From a virus: 37,072 nt of DNA. Within the stretch, counting starts at the first letter, position 1. Each line of letters starts with the position of its first letter. The notes beneath the pieces were generated by a model. It made no database searches, was not told where the DNA came from, and saw nothing but the letters and a program-made list of their open reading frames with translations. This document shows, one piece after another, positions 8,723 to 14,328 of this stretch. The translations under genes and the position numbers were made by a program. The DNA lies in IMG/VR virus record IMGVR_UViG_3300025118_000059, positions 1-37,072 of that record; one strand, given 5' to 3'.

Positions 8723-9133
8723 TCTCTTTATTATAATCTCCATTATTCCTCCATAGTTACCCTCGCGCCACCCCCCCTTAGATTCTTTGGTTGTCTGAAC
8801 TAGAACTTATTATTGACTTATCTATTATTCATTCATTTGATGTCTTTTACTCTTACATTCATCCCACTTATGTGTCATATGGTCATCCCCTCCTGTCCTC
8901 CTCTCGTATTCCTGAATTCCCTTCTCATGTGCTTATGACTATGAATACACTTTTGTCTCCACACCACAGGGGGTCCCCCACACCCCAAATACCACAGAAC
9001 ACCAGTGAAGTCAATAGCGTGACTAATGGTGTCTGAATAGTCATAAACTGGAGGTGTAGTCATATGTAGACTTGTGTGGGTGTGTGAGTTCCAGAGATTG
9101 ACAGAAGAAAGAGCCTAAGAGTGTGGCTCTAGA
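8723..9133. other. Non-coding stretch between late promoter and repeats
   Basis: No convincing gene lies here. Open frames in it are short, lack a plausible SD and show no recognisable protein. Visible features are a perfect GGGGGTCCCCC palindrome at 8969-8979, a C-run at about 8771-8777, a GACTA...TAGTC inverted repeat around 9020-9042 containing TGTCTGAATAGTC, and a 6-bp hairpin (AGAGCC/GGCTCT) at about 9110-9131. Otherwise I see nothing assignable. Confidence 0.5.
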
Positions 9134-9238
9134 GGGTACATTAGCAAACACTTATGGGTACATTAGCAAACACTTATGGGTACATTAGCAAACACTTATG
9201 GGTACATTAGCACAACCAACAGACCATACACATTAGCA
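9134..9238. repeat. 22-bp tandem repeats (iteron-like)
   Basis: Three perfect 22-bp units, each GGGTACATTAGCA followed by AACACTTAT, occupy 9134-9155, 9156-9177 and 9178-9199. A partial fourth (GGGTACATTAGCA) is at 9200-9212. A fifth copy of the core ACATTAGCA is at 9230-9238. Cores are 22, 22, 22 and 26 bases apart, about two helical turns, so bound proteins would sit on one face. They could be an origin or a cluster of activator sites for the early promoters. Confidence 0.85.
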
Positions 9239-9258
9239 CATACTACTATTCACATAGG

Positions 9259-9274
9259 TGTCGCATAGCAGACA
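9259..9274. promoter_or_regulatory. TGT-N10-ACA palindromic site 1
   Basis: TGTCGCATAGCAGACA has 4-bp inverted arms (TGTC/GACA) and is followed by the palindrome GACATATGTC (9271-9280). The spacing TGT-N10-ACA is the form of the NifA-type upstream activator site. It lies about 150 bases upstream of the first sigma-54-like element. Confidence 0.35.
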
Positions 9275-9299
9275 TATGTCGCTTGTGAGATAGTTTAGT

Positions 9300-9315
9300 T
9301 GTCTGATTATAGACA
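9300..9315. promoter_or_regulatory. TGT-N10-ACA palindromic site 2
   Basis: TGTCTGATTATAGACA has 5-bp inverted arms (TGTCT/AGACA). It is 41 bases (about four helical turns) from the first such site and about 110 bases upstream of the first sigma-54-like element. A close relative, TGTCTGATTAGAC, overlaps the start of transcription at the SSB promoter (13840-13852). Confidence 0.4.
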
Positions 9316-9316
9316 T

Positions 9317-9354
9317 AGCCCTACAAGCTCCTATGAGGCCGTCTAAGGGCTTTT
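9317..9354 (+). terminator. Possible hairpin/terminator upstream of the early promoters
   Basis: AGCCCT (9317-9322) pairs with AGGGCT (9346-9351), with a weak inner CTC/GAG pairing, and TTTT follows. The loop is long and the U-tract short. It might stop read-through into the early promoter region or be incidental. Confidence 0.25.
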
Positions 9355-9407
9355 GTCTGTTAGGTAGGTGTTAGTATAGGTAAACTATTTACGTTGAAAT
9401 TCCATAG

Positions 9408-9424
9408 TTGGCACAGGACTTGCT
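9408..9424 (+). promoter_or_regulatory. Sigma-54 (-24/-12) promoter-like element 1
   Basis: TTGGCACAGGACTTGCT matches the RpoN consensus TGGCAC-N5-TTGCW at every fixed position, with GG and GC 10 bases apart as required. A start is expected near 9434-9436. The element points toward the early genes. Confidence 0.6.
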
Positions 9425-9443
9425 AGGGGTTTTAGGTGCAATG

Positions 9444-9460
9444 TTGGCACGTTAATTGCT
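9444..9460 (+). promoter_or_regulatory. Sigma-54 (-24/-12) promoter-like element 2
   Basis: TTGGCACGTTAATTGCT is a second exact match to TGGCAC-N5-TTGCW, 36 bases after the first. It also carries the preferred G after TGGCAC. A start is expected near 9470. The palindrome ACGTG-TG-CACGT (9461-9472) lies over the predicted start, and the octamer GCACGTTA occurs at 9448 and 9468. Confidence 0.6.
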
Positions 9461-9528
9461 ACGTGTGCACGTTAGGTAATAGCATGGGTTATATTCCTAT
9501 GTGCTCTAAGGCTTATAACAAAACGGTA

Positions 9529-9556
9529 TTGTACTTTTCTCAAGAACGTGTATAGT
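9529..9556 (+). promoter_or_regulatory. Possible sigma-70 promoter for early genes
   Basis: TTGTAC (9529-9534) and TATAGT (9551-9556) are 16 bases apart, about 50 bases before the first early gene. The -10 is good (5/6) and the -35 weak (3/6). It could give basal early expression alongside the sigma-54-like elements. Confidence 0.4.
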
Positions 9557-9609
9557 GGTACTCAAGTCAAAGGCAAACAGCCAACGGCACCACATAAGGA
9601 ATTACTAAT

Positions 9610-9849
9610 ATGTCTACTTACACTGATAACCAGAACCAAGCAATTAATTTTATTATGAACATTGCAGCAATTAATAAGCCAGATACAAAACTAGTTACCA
9701 TGCTTGTTATTGGCTTTAATCTAGACTATCAAGACCTACTGCATATAATGCCACATATTATCGAGCAGTGCTTCAACGGCTTAAACCGTGATTGCGGTAA
9801 CTGGGCAATCGAATTGAATGCTGTAATAATGACGGAAGCTTATCGTTAA
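9610..9849 (+). CDS. Early small protein 1 (79 aa, unknown)
   Basis: First gene of the rightward operon, with an AAGGA SD. The protein begins MSTYTDNQNQAINFIMNIAA and is mixed helical, with a hydrophobic patch (LVTMLVIGFNLDYQDLLHIM). No family is recognised. Its place as the first early gene suggests a host-takeover or defence-evasion role, which is inference from position only. Confidence 0.75.
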   Translation: MSTYTDNQNQAINFIMNIAAINKPDTKLVTMLVIGFNLDYQDLLHIMPHIIEQCFNGLNRDCGNWAIELNAVIMTEAYR

Positions 9850-9864
9850 CCACTACAACAAATA

Positions 9865-9878
9865 GGGGCTTAGGCCCC
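9865..9878 (+). promoter_or_regulatory. Intergenic hairpin before early gene 2
   Basis: GGGGC-TTAG-GCCCC forms a 5-bp all-GC stem. It is followed by ACTAATGGAGTATAGGACA and the start codon. The same arrangement recurs before early gene 3. Confidence 0.6.
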
Positions 9879-9897
9879 ACTAATGGAGTATAGGACA

Positions 9898-10122
9898 ATG
9901 AAAACTAAGTATAAAGCATGTGACATAATCGAAGCGTATCAAAATGTTGATCCAGTAAATAGACGTTTATTTACTGTAGTGACAAGTGAAGAGCTATTCC
10001 AACAGCATGCGCCAAACTTTAATTTTGAATTGAATGAAGTAGAATTGCTAGATGAAGCGCTGGAAAGGGAATATTTGTTTGATCTAGGCAACGGCCAGTA
10101 TTTAGTTAACCCACACTATTAA
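9898..10122 (+). CDS. Early small protein 2 (74 aa, unknown)
   Basis: The start at 9898 (MKTKYKACDIIEAYQNVD) is chosen because GGAG lies about 10 bases upstream. A longer frame from 9883 would place its start codon inside that SD. The protein is acidic in the second half (NEVELLDEALEREYLFD) and ends GNGQYLVNPHY. No family is recognised. It is flanked by two similar hairpin-SD leaders. Confidence 0.7.
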   Translation: MKTKYKACDIIEAYQNVDPVNRRLFTVVTSEELFQQHAPNFNFELNEVELLDEALEREYLFDLGNGQYLVNPHY

Positions 10123-10130
10123 CATAGAGA

Positions 10131-10142
10131 GGGCTTCGGCCC
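10131..10142 (+). promoter_or_regulatory. UUCG hairpin before early gene 3
   Basis: GGGC-TTCG-GCCC is a classic C(UUCG)G tetraloop hairpin. It is followed by CACTAAAGGAGCACAGAACA and the start codon, closely matching the leader of early gene 2 (CACTAATGGAGTATAGGACA). Confidence 0.65.
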
Positions 10143-10162
10143 CACTAAAGGAGCACAGAACA

Positions 10163-10864
10163 ATGAGTAACGGATACGTAGTATATAAAGGCCCATCTAT
10201 GTTAGATCCTAAATCTAATATTGTGGCTATTGTCACAATGAAAACTAGTAATGCTAAGACTGGCGACATGGCACAGCTATGGATTCTAGACGCAGACACT
10301 AACCCCGTTGAGGCGACCAAGACGGGCCAAGATGCGAGCGTATGCGGATCTTGCCCACATAGGCACTATAATGGTGGCGCTTGTTATGTAAACGTTGGAC
10401 AGGCCCCAAACAGCGTATACAAAGCATACAAGCGCGGCAGTTATAATTATGGTCTACCTGCTTATACTGATAAGGGTATACGTTTAGGGGCGTACGGCGA
10501 CCCTGCAGCACTGCCATATATCGTTCTATACAACATTACAACATGCTTTAGTGCGCATACTGGATACACCCACCAACGCAAGCACAAGCTATTTGATGCC
10601 CGTGTATTAGCACTAGTACAGGTATCCGCTGATACGCCTAAGCAGGCATTACAGGCCCAAAAGGCCGGTGGTAAAACCTTTCGGGTTAAGTTAGTGGGTG
10701 ATAGTCTATTGCCTAACGAATTAGAGTGCTTAGCAGATACTAAAGGCATATCATGCGCAGAGTGCTTGCTTTGTGACGGCAATAAAGCTAATGTAGCTAT
10801 AACAGTACACGGTTCACGCTCTAAGCGCTTTAAGAGCCAGTTAATTGAACTAAAAGAGGTATAA
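10163..10864 (+). CDS. Early 233-aa Cys-rich protein (unknown)
   Basis: A well-supported gene (GGAG SD, largest of the early block) beginning MSNGYVVYKGPSMLDPKSNI. Cysteines are clustered: CGSCPHRHYNGGACYVNVGQ at about 62-81 and CAECLLCDGNKANVAI near 201-216, which look like two metal-binding or structural Cys centres. A central region holds ITTCFSAHTGYTHQRKHKLF and a C-terminal basic patch (HGSRSKRFKSQL). Similar proteins of unknown function occur in early regions of other phages, so I give no function. Confidence 0.8.
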   Translation: MSNGYVVYKGPSMLDPKSNIVAIVTMKTSNAKTGDMAQLWILDADTNPVEATKTGQDASVCGSCPHRHYNGGACYVNVGQAPNSVYKAYKRGSYNYGLPAYTDKGIRLGAYGDPAALPYIVLYNITTCFSAHTGYTHQRKHKLFDARVLALVQVSADTPKQALQAQKAGGKTFRVKLVGDSLLPNELECLADTKGISCAECLLCDGNKANVAITVHGSRSKRFKSQLIELKEV

Positions 10865-10868
10865 AACA

Positions 10869-11180
10869 ATGACTATTGTACAAACACTTAATCTTGAAGA
10901 CTTCATACAAGCATTCAAACAGGCCGACCGAGACTACTTCTCATATGACGGCTATGAGGCGCTATATAACTACCTAGAGGAAATGAGCGAGGAAATGAAA
11001 CAGCCCTTTATGTTTTACGTTATAGATATCTGCAGCGACTTCACCGAGTACAACAGCTTAGAAGAGATACAAGAAGAGTATAAAGGCTCTGTAGAGCTTG
11101 AGACCCTAGAGGCTCTACACGACTACGCTACAGTCTTGGAGCTACCTAACAACAACGGCTTTGTTATATCTGCCTTTTAA
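10869..11180 (+). CDS. Highly acidic early protein (103 aa), possible DNA mimic
   Basis: The protein carries more than 20 Asp/Glu against about 4 Lys/Arg, with motifs FSYDGYEALYNYLEEMSEE and CSDFTEYNSLEEIQEEY. This pattern is familiar from small acidic proteins of phages and plasmids, some of which lie near anti-defence genes. The strong negative charge would fit a DNA-mimic anti-restriction role, but no structural evidence is available here. The SD is AAGAGG, 4 bases from the previous stop. Confidence 0.75.
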   Translation: MTIVQTLNLEDFIQAFKQADRDYFSYDGYEALYNYLEEMSEEMKQPFMFYVIDICSDFTEYNSLEEIQEEYKGSVELETLEALHDYATVLELPNNNGFVISAF

Positions 11181-11184
11181 TTGG

Positions 11185-11201
11185 CACACTTAGGAGGTGT
11201 G
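11185..11201 (+). promoter_or_regulatory. Hairpin enclosing the ribosome-binding site of the next gene
   Basis: CACAC (11185-11189) pairs with GTGTG (11197-11201). The loop TTAGGAG plus the first stem base hold the AGGAGG SD for the ATG at 11204. It may limit translation unless the upstream gene is being translated. Confidence 0.45.
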
Positions 11202-11203
11202 TT

Positions 11204-11419
11204 ATGACTAATAACATGTTCACGCATCAACAAGCATTAACGGGTAATATACTCGTATCAGACACAAACGAAGTATATATTCGGATGTGTTCCAACGGTG
11301 ACGGCTTAGACAACGTATGGTATAAGCTAGATCCGCTAACGAGCAATTTGGTATATTTAGAAATAGAGCAACACGACAAGCTGAATGCAGCTTACATTAA
11401 CAGCAAAAGAGGGTATTAA
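11204..11419 (+). CDS. Early small protein (71 aa, unknown)
   Basis: Begins MTNNMFTHQQALTGNILVSD with a strong AGGAGG SD set in a hairpin. It is beta-rich and hydrophilic (EVYIRMCSNGDGLDNVWYKL) and ends NSKRGY. Function is unknown. Its stop is one base before the next start, so translation is probably coupled. Confidence 0.7.
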   Translation: MTNNMFTHQQALTGNILVSDTNEVYIRMCSNGDGLDNVWYKLDPLTSNLVYLEIEQHDKLNAAYINSKRGY

Positions 11420-11420
11420 A

Positions 11421-11774
11421 ATGAATTATAAAAACTGGACTTCAAACGCACGTACTAGATTAGTTCGCCACTATATGGCTACTGGCGAGGTGGCATTGCT
11501 TGCTGATAGATGGCAAGTAACCGAAAATGCTTGTGCAGCGCAACTACTACGGATTAGGTCGGGCACAATTGCAGACTATGTGCCGCCCATTGACGTACAA
11601 GCATTTATAGCAGCTAACCCCGTACGTCGCTATAAGACTGGCGACACGGCACCAACACAGCAAGCAGAGCTACCCCTAGCACCTATGTCTGAAAACTCAA
11701 CTAAGGGGCTATGGGCTATCGTAGGTGGCGCGTTAGCCCTAACCGTCGGCATTATCGGAGGTGTTTTATTATGA
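11421..11774 (+). CDS. Early tail-anchored protein with helix-turn-helix-like N-terminus (117 aa)
   Basis: The start at 11421 (MNYKNWTSNARTRLVRHYMA) has GAGGG at normal distance, whereas a longer frame from 11385 would overlap the upstream gene. The N-terminal 45 residues (EVALLADRWQVTENACAAQL) look like a helix-turn-helix. A Pro-rich linker follows, then a C-terminal membrane segment (GLWAIVGGALALTVGIIGGV) ending at the last residues. A membrane-tethered DNA- or protein-binding factor is possible. Function unknown. Confidence 0.7.
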   Translation: MNYKNWTSNARTRLVRHYMATGEVALLADRWQVTENACAAQLLRIRSGTIADYVPPIDVQAFIAANPVRRYKTGDTAPTQQAELPLAPMSENSTKGLWAIVGGALALTVGIIGGVLL

Positions 11775-11965
11775 TTAGCGACGGGGTTGAATATGTCTAT
11801 TATGTAAAGGATAGCAAGGGCTTTTATATGAGTAACGACTCGCATTATTGTGATACAAAGAGCAAAGACAAGGCGCGGGTTATTGAGTGCTATCAACAAG
11901 CATGCAACACAGCAAAGCTAATTAATGCAGGAATAGAAGTAGGGGTTTGTCATGACTACGACTAA
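11771..11965 (+). CDS. Early small protein (64 aa, unknown)
   Basis: The start at 11771 overlaps the upstream stop as ATGA and has GGAGGTG just upstream, preferred over a longer frame from 11711. Begins MISDGVEYVYYVKDSKGFYM and continues with Lys-rich and Cys-containing stretches (VIECYQQACNTAKL). No family is recognised. It overlaps the next gene by 14 bases. Confidence 0.65.
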   Translation: MISDGVEYVYYVKDSKGFYMSNDSHYCDTKSKDKARVIECYQQACNTAKLINAGIEVGVCHDYD

Positions 11966-12152
11966 AGTATTATCACTAGTTGAATATAAAGAGTTATTAA
12001 AGAGCCACAATTGGCACTATGAGTATAGTATCGATCCGCGCGTGGTACAGATAGGTAAAGAGACGTATAAACAACTATATTATATGTCTAAGAAGCATAG
12101 CAGTTATTATAAGCTATGGAGTAAAGCCAATCCAATGTTAAGAGGTGATTAA
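11952..12152 (+). CDS. Early small basic protein (66 aa, unknown)
   Basis: Begins MTTTKVLSLVEYKELLKSHN and is rich in Tyr and Lys (YKQLYYMSKKHSSYYKLWSK). It starts inside the end of the previous gene and ends 1 base before the next ATG, so it is tightly coupled. The basic, aromatic composition could suit nucleic-acid binding. Function unknown. Confidence 0.65.
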   Translation: MTTTKVLSLVEYKELLKSHNWHYEYSIDPRVVQIGKETYKQLYYMSKKHSSYYKLWSKANPMLRGD

Positions 12153-12153
12153 A

Positions 12154-12330
12154 ATGACTGAGGTTTTTCAAGATAACAGGTGCTATACGCAAGCCCAAAA
12201 GGCCCGCTACGAGCTGATTAAACAAAGTGCACTCAAGGTACAGGGTAAACGTAAACAGGCCACACGGCAGCAAATAGAGCTGTTAATGGAGCAATTAATA
12301 ATTAAAGCAGGGGTTAATAACAATGGATAA
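12154..12330 (+). CDS. Early small helical protein (58 aa, unknown)
   Basis: The ATG at 12154 has AGAGG 8 bases upstream, and the GTG at 12145 lies within that SD, so the ATG is preferred. Begins MTEVFQDNRCYTQAQKARYE and is Lys/Gln-rich and helical (KRKQATRQQIELLMEQLIIK). No family recognised. It overlaps the following membrane gene by 8 bases. Confidence 0.65.
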   Translation: MTEVFQDNRCYTQAQKARYELIKQSALKVQGKRKQATRQQIELLMEQLIIKAGVNNNG

Positions 12331-12439
12331 CAATAAATTAGATATCGAGTTTTGGGCCATTGTGGTCATTGGTGTCGTTCTATGGTTCACGCTAGGCTAT
12401 GGCCTACTTGATGGCCAACACGTAATAAATGGAGGCTAG
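12323..12439 (+). CDS. Tiny single-pass membrane protein (38 aa)
   Basis: ATG at 12323 begins MDNNKLDIEFW. One membrane segment follows (AIVVIGVVLWFTLGYGLL), then a short tail DGQHVINGG. It sits between two real genes with an 8-base overlap upstream and a 5-base gap downstream, and the stretch would otherwise be unexplained. Function unknown. Small phage membrane proteins of this form may alter host envelope or block superinfection, but that is a guess. Confidence 0.6.
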   Translation: MDNNKLDIEFWAIVVIGVVLWFTLGYGLLDGQHVINGG

Positions 12440-12443
12440 AATA

Positions 12444-12626
12444 ATGTATATTAGTGAACACAATAAAAGGTTACTTAGGCAATCAGTTAAGCCTAACACA
12501 AGTGATGGTTTCTTTTGGTACATAGCAGGCTTTATGGACAGGGGCAAACTCACTCATGGCGAATTCGAGGCATTGAGGCGCTATCGTAATATAAACACCC
12601 GTATAATAAGGAGGTCAGAACAATGA
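12444..12626 (+). CDS. Early small basic protein (60 aa, unknown)
   Basis: The start at 12444 has GGAGG 9 bases upstream; a frame from 12429 would begin before the SD. Begins MYISEHNKRLLRQSVKPNTS and is Arg-rich at the C-terminus (EALRRYRNINTRIIRRSEQ). It overlaps the metalloprotease-like gene by 4 bases. No family recognised. Confidence 0.65.
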   Translation: MYISEHNKRLLRQSVKPNTSDGFFWYIAGFMDRGKLTHGEFEALRRYRNINTRIIRRSEQ

Positions 12627-13147
12627 GGGCACAGACTATGATGGAATTACTGCAACATAGCTTTAATGGGCTGGCGGATGTAGAACATAAAAAACCTCTG
12701 CAGCCCGACTTGTTAGGGAACCAAGCTATTGTTAGCGGTGATTATCACGATGGGGAAATAACACTGTATTTAGTATGTAACGACTTAAATGACATGCTAT
12801 GCACTACCCAAACACAGGAGCTAGAGTATGAAGCAGAGAAAACCTATGCGCATGAATACGTCCACTTAGAGCAAGACTGTAATGACATGCTGGCAGATGT
12901 GCCACTCAAGCAGACGCATAGGGATTACCTGTTATCACCCCATGAAGTAGAAGCATACGCCCGTGTTGACATACCTAACGATATAAGCCGTTATGGCGTA
13001 TCGCCAGACCTACAAGCATATGCACAGATTTTGTCTGAAAAGCGTATGATGGATACTGAGAAGGGTATGACCGCCTTTAGCATTCTATGCTACTATGAGG
13101 CACCTATAAACGATTATCTAGATAAATGGAAGGAAGGTGTACAATGA
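12623..13147 (+). CDS. Predicted zinc metalloprotease-like early protein (174 aa)
   Basis: Contains HEYVH (the HExxH zinc-peptidase motif) in TYAHEYVHLEQDC at about 71-83, and a downstream SPHEVEAYARV at about 111-121 that can supply the third zinc ligand, Glu. This pairing (HExxH plus a distal E in an xPxExxAxA context) is known in small predicted metallopeptidases of phages. Catalysis is inferred, not shown. The target might be a host protein in early infection. The start MRAQTMMELLQHSF has GGAGG about 9 bases upstream. The gene lies among small unknown genes and overlaps both neighbours by 4 bases. Confidence 0.65.
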   Translation: MRAQTMMELLQHSFNGLADVEHKKPLQPDLLGNQAIVSGDYHDGEITLYLVCNDLNDMLCTTQTQELEYEAEKTYAHEYVHLEQDCNDMLADVPLKQTHRDYLLSPHEVEAYARVDIPNDISRYGVSPDLQAYAQILSEKRMMDTEKGMTAFSILCYYEAPINDYLDKWKEGVQ

Positions 13148-13332
13148 ACCTACAAATGTCAATTTGTGATATGACTGGGGACTTAATACTAGTCTTTGGT
13201 GATGATCACTTTATAGTACAATACAGCGATAGGGATCGATTAGAAGACTATCTGGCTTGTATGCGTATGGACGAAGATATAAAGATTAGAGAACAAATGG
13301 AGGTGCTAAATGGTGTCAAGAAAGGGTTATAA
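13144..13332 (+). CDS. Early small protein (62 aa, unknown)
   Basis: The ATG at 13144 overlaps the upstream stop as ATGA and has AAGGAAGGTG upstream. Begins MNLQMSICDMTGDLILVFGD and is acidic in the middle (YSDRDRLEDYLACMRMDEDI). No family recognised. It overlaps the next gene by 23 bases. Confidence 0.65.
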   Translation: MNLQMSICDMTGDLILVFGDDHFIVQYSDRDRLEDYLACMRMDEDIKIREQMEVLNGVKKGL

Positions 13333-13552
13333 AGAGTTAGACACGTTAATAGCTAAGCAGCGTAAATACTCTATAAAATGGTGCGCTATGCAGTCACATG
13401 CTTTAGAAGACTATGTCACTTTCCATACTAGTGAATATTTGTATGAGGCTGCTAAGGCTCTAGATTGCGATATAAGCGACTTAATAGGTAATACGACTGT
13501 TACTATGACTATTACCAATAACAATGCCCAGAAGGCATTACAGGAGGCTTAA
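13310..13552 (+). CDS. Early small protein (80 aa, unknown)
   Basis: Begins MVSRKGYKELDTLIAKQRKY after a strong GGAGGTG SD. Mixed helical with Cys and His residues (KWCAMQSHALEDYVTFHTSE) and a Thr/Asn-rich tail (NTTVTMTITNNNAQKALQEA). No family recognised. It ends directly before the GTG start of the zinc-ribbon gene. Confidence 0.65.
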   Translation: MVSRKGYKELDTLIAKQRKYSIKWCAMQSHALEDYVTFHTSEYLYEAAKALDCDISDLIGNTTVTMTITNNNAQKALQEA

Positions 13553-13729
13553 GTGAGTAGATGTGCAGCTTGTGATAGGTTATTGTCCGATTCAGACAAC
13601 ACTAAGTTCTGTTATCCTTGCCAGAAGGTGTCTAATAAGACTACTATTGACAATGATTACGACGGATCAGACACCCATTTAGTTGAATTAGTAGAAATAT
13701 TAGAGGAGGCTGTTGACTTTAGGGAGTAA
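13553..13729 (+). CDS. Small zinc-ribbon protein with GTG start (58 aa)
   Basis: GTG at 13553 follows AGGAGG by about 6 bases and abuts the upstream stop (TAAGTG). The protein is (M)SRCAACDRLLSDSDNTKFCY followed by PCQKV, giving CxxC...CxxC, a zinc ribbon, then an acidic helical tail (THLVELVEILEEAVDFRE). Function unknown; it could bind nucleic acid or a host protein. Last gene before the SSB promoter. Confidence 0.7.
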   Translation: MSRCAACDRLLSDSDNTKFCYPCQKVSNKTTIDNDYDGSDTHLVELVEILEEAVDFRE

Positions 13730-13748
13730 ATATGCTACCCTCTACCTT

Positions 13749-13832
13749 AGTATTCTTAAGACATACTTATGTTTATTATCCTTTAGATTATTAGTCATAA
13801 GGGTTTACATACATAAGAGTCTTAAGTATACT
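13749..13832. repeat. Inverted repeat surrounding the SSB promoter
   Basis: Arms at 13749-13771 and 13812-13832 are imperfectly complementary (CATAAG...CTTAAG...ATACT), 40 bases apart. Each has the palindrome CTTAAG, at 13755-13760 and 13821-13826. The right arm covers the spacer and -10 of the promoter, so it could be an operator. CTTAAG also occurs in the late leader at 8667-8672. Confidence 0.5.
13804..13832 (+). promoter_or_regulatory. Strong sigma-70 promoter upstream of SSB
   Basis: TTTACA (13804-13809) and TATACT (13827-13832) are exactly 17 bases apart, 5/6 matches each. The start is expected near 13839, at the TGTCTGATTAGAC motif. It would drive the replication genes independently of the early block. 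Confidence 0.75.
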
Positions 13833-13899
13833 ATAAGGGTGTCTGATTAGACTAACCATCTATCAGAGACCAACCAACCAAACCAAAGGAGTTTACACA

Positions 13900-14304
13900 A
13901 TGAGTGTAGTTGAAGGATACGTTGCATTCTGTAACGTCTTAAATGAAGATGAATATCGTGGCCAGTCTGTAGGCTTTAATGTAACTTTATGTCTAGAGGA
14001 TAGTGCTAAAGAAGCTCTAGAATCAGAGGAGGTGATCGTAAAGGAATATCACGGTGTAGGCCAACGTAAGTTTAAGTCTAAGAGTCAAGAATACTTTGAC
14101 ATCCTAGACGCTGACGGTAAAGCCTTAAAGTTGTCTGAAGAGTTACCACGAGGTACTAAAGTACGACTGTTATGGAATGGTGGTAAGGATGTTAGTCCAC
14201 AGTATGGGCGTTCAACTTACTTGTCTAAGCTGAAGGTGCTAGAGATGGGCGATGGTAACATCCCATTGGCATTTGAAGGTGGTGACGACAATAACGATTT
14301 CTAG
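13900..14304 (+). CDS. ssb: Single-stranded DNA-binding protein (probable)
   Basis: A 134-residue beta-rich protein with an OB-fold-like pattern (SVGFNVTLCLEDSAKEALES, ELPRGTKVRLLWNGG, STYLSKLKVLEMG) and an acidic C-terminus with a final aromatic (GGDDNNDF). That tail is the hallmark of phage SSBs such as T7 gp2.5, where it recruits polymerase and helicase. It heads the replication gene cluster behind its own promoter (AAAGGAG SD) and is followed by a strong terminator. This suggests it is made in large amounts. Family assignment is by architecture, not by a clear motif. Confidence 0.65.
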   Translation: MSVVEGYVAFCNVLNEDEYRGQSVGFNVTLCLEDSAKEALESEEVIVKEYHGVGQRKFKSKSQEYFDILDADGKALKLSEELPRGTKVRLLWNGGKDVSPQYGRSTYLSKLKVLEMGDGNIPLAFEGGDDNNDF

Positions 14305-14328
14305 TAATTACTACTAGCTATACTAAAG

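Noticed and set aside
8791-9063. Open frames within the control region (for example 8791-9036 plus and 8875-9063 minus)
   Set aside because: No SD, no recognisable protein and unusual composition; they overlap palindromes and look non-coding.
8545-9609. CRISPR array suggested by the 22-bp repeats
   Set aside because: Repeats are directly tandem without spacers, so they are not CRISPR.
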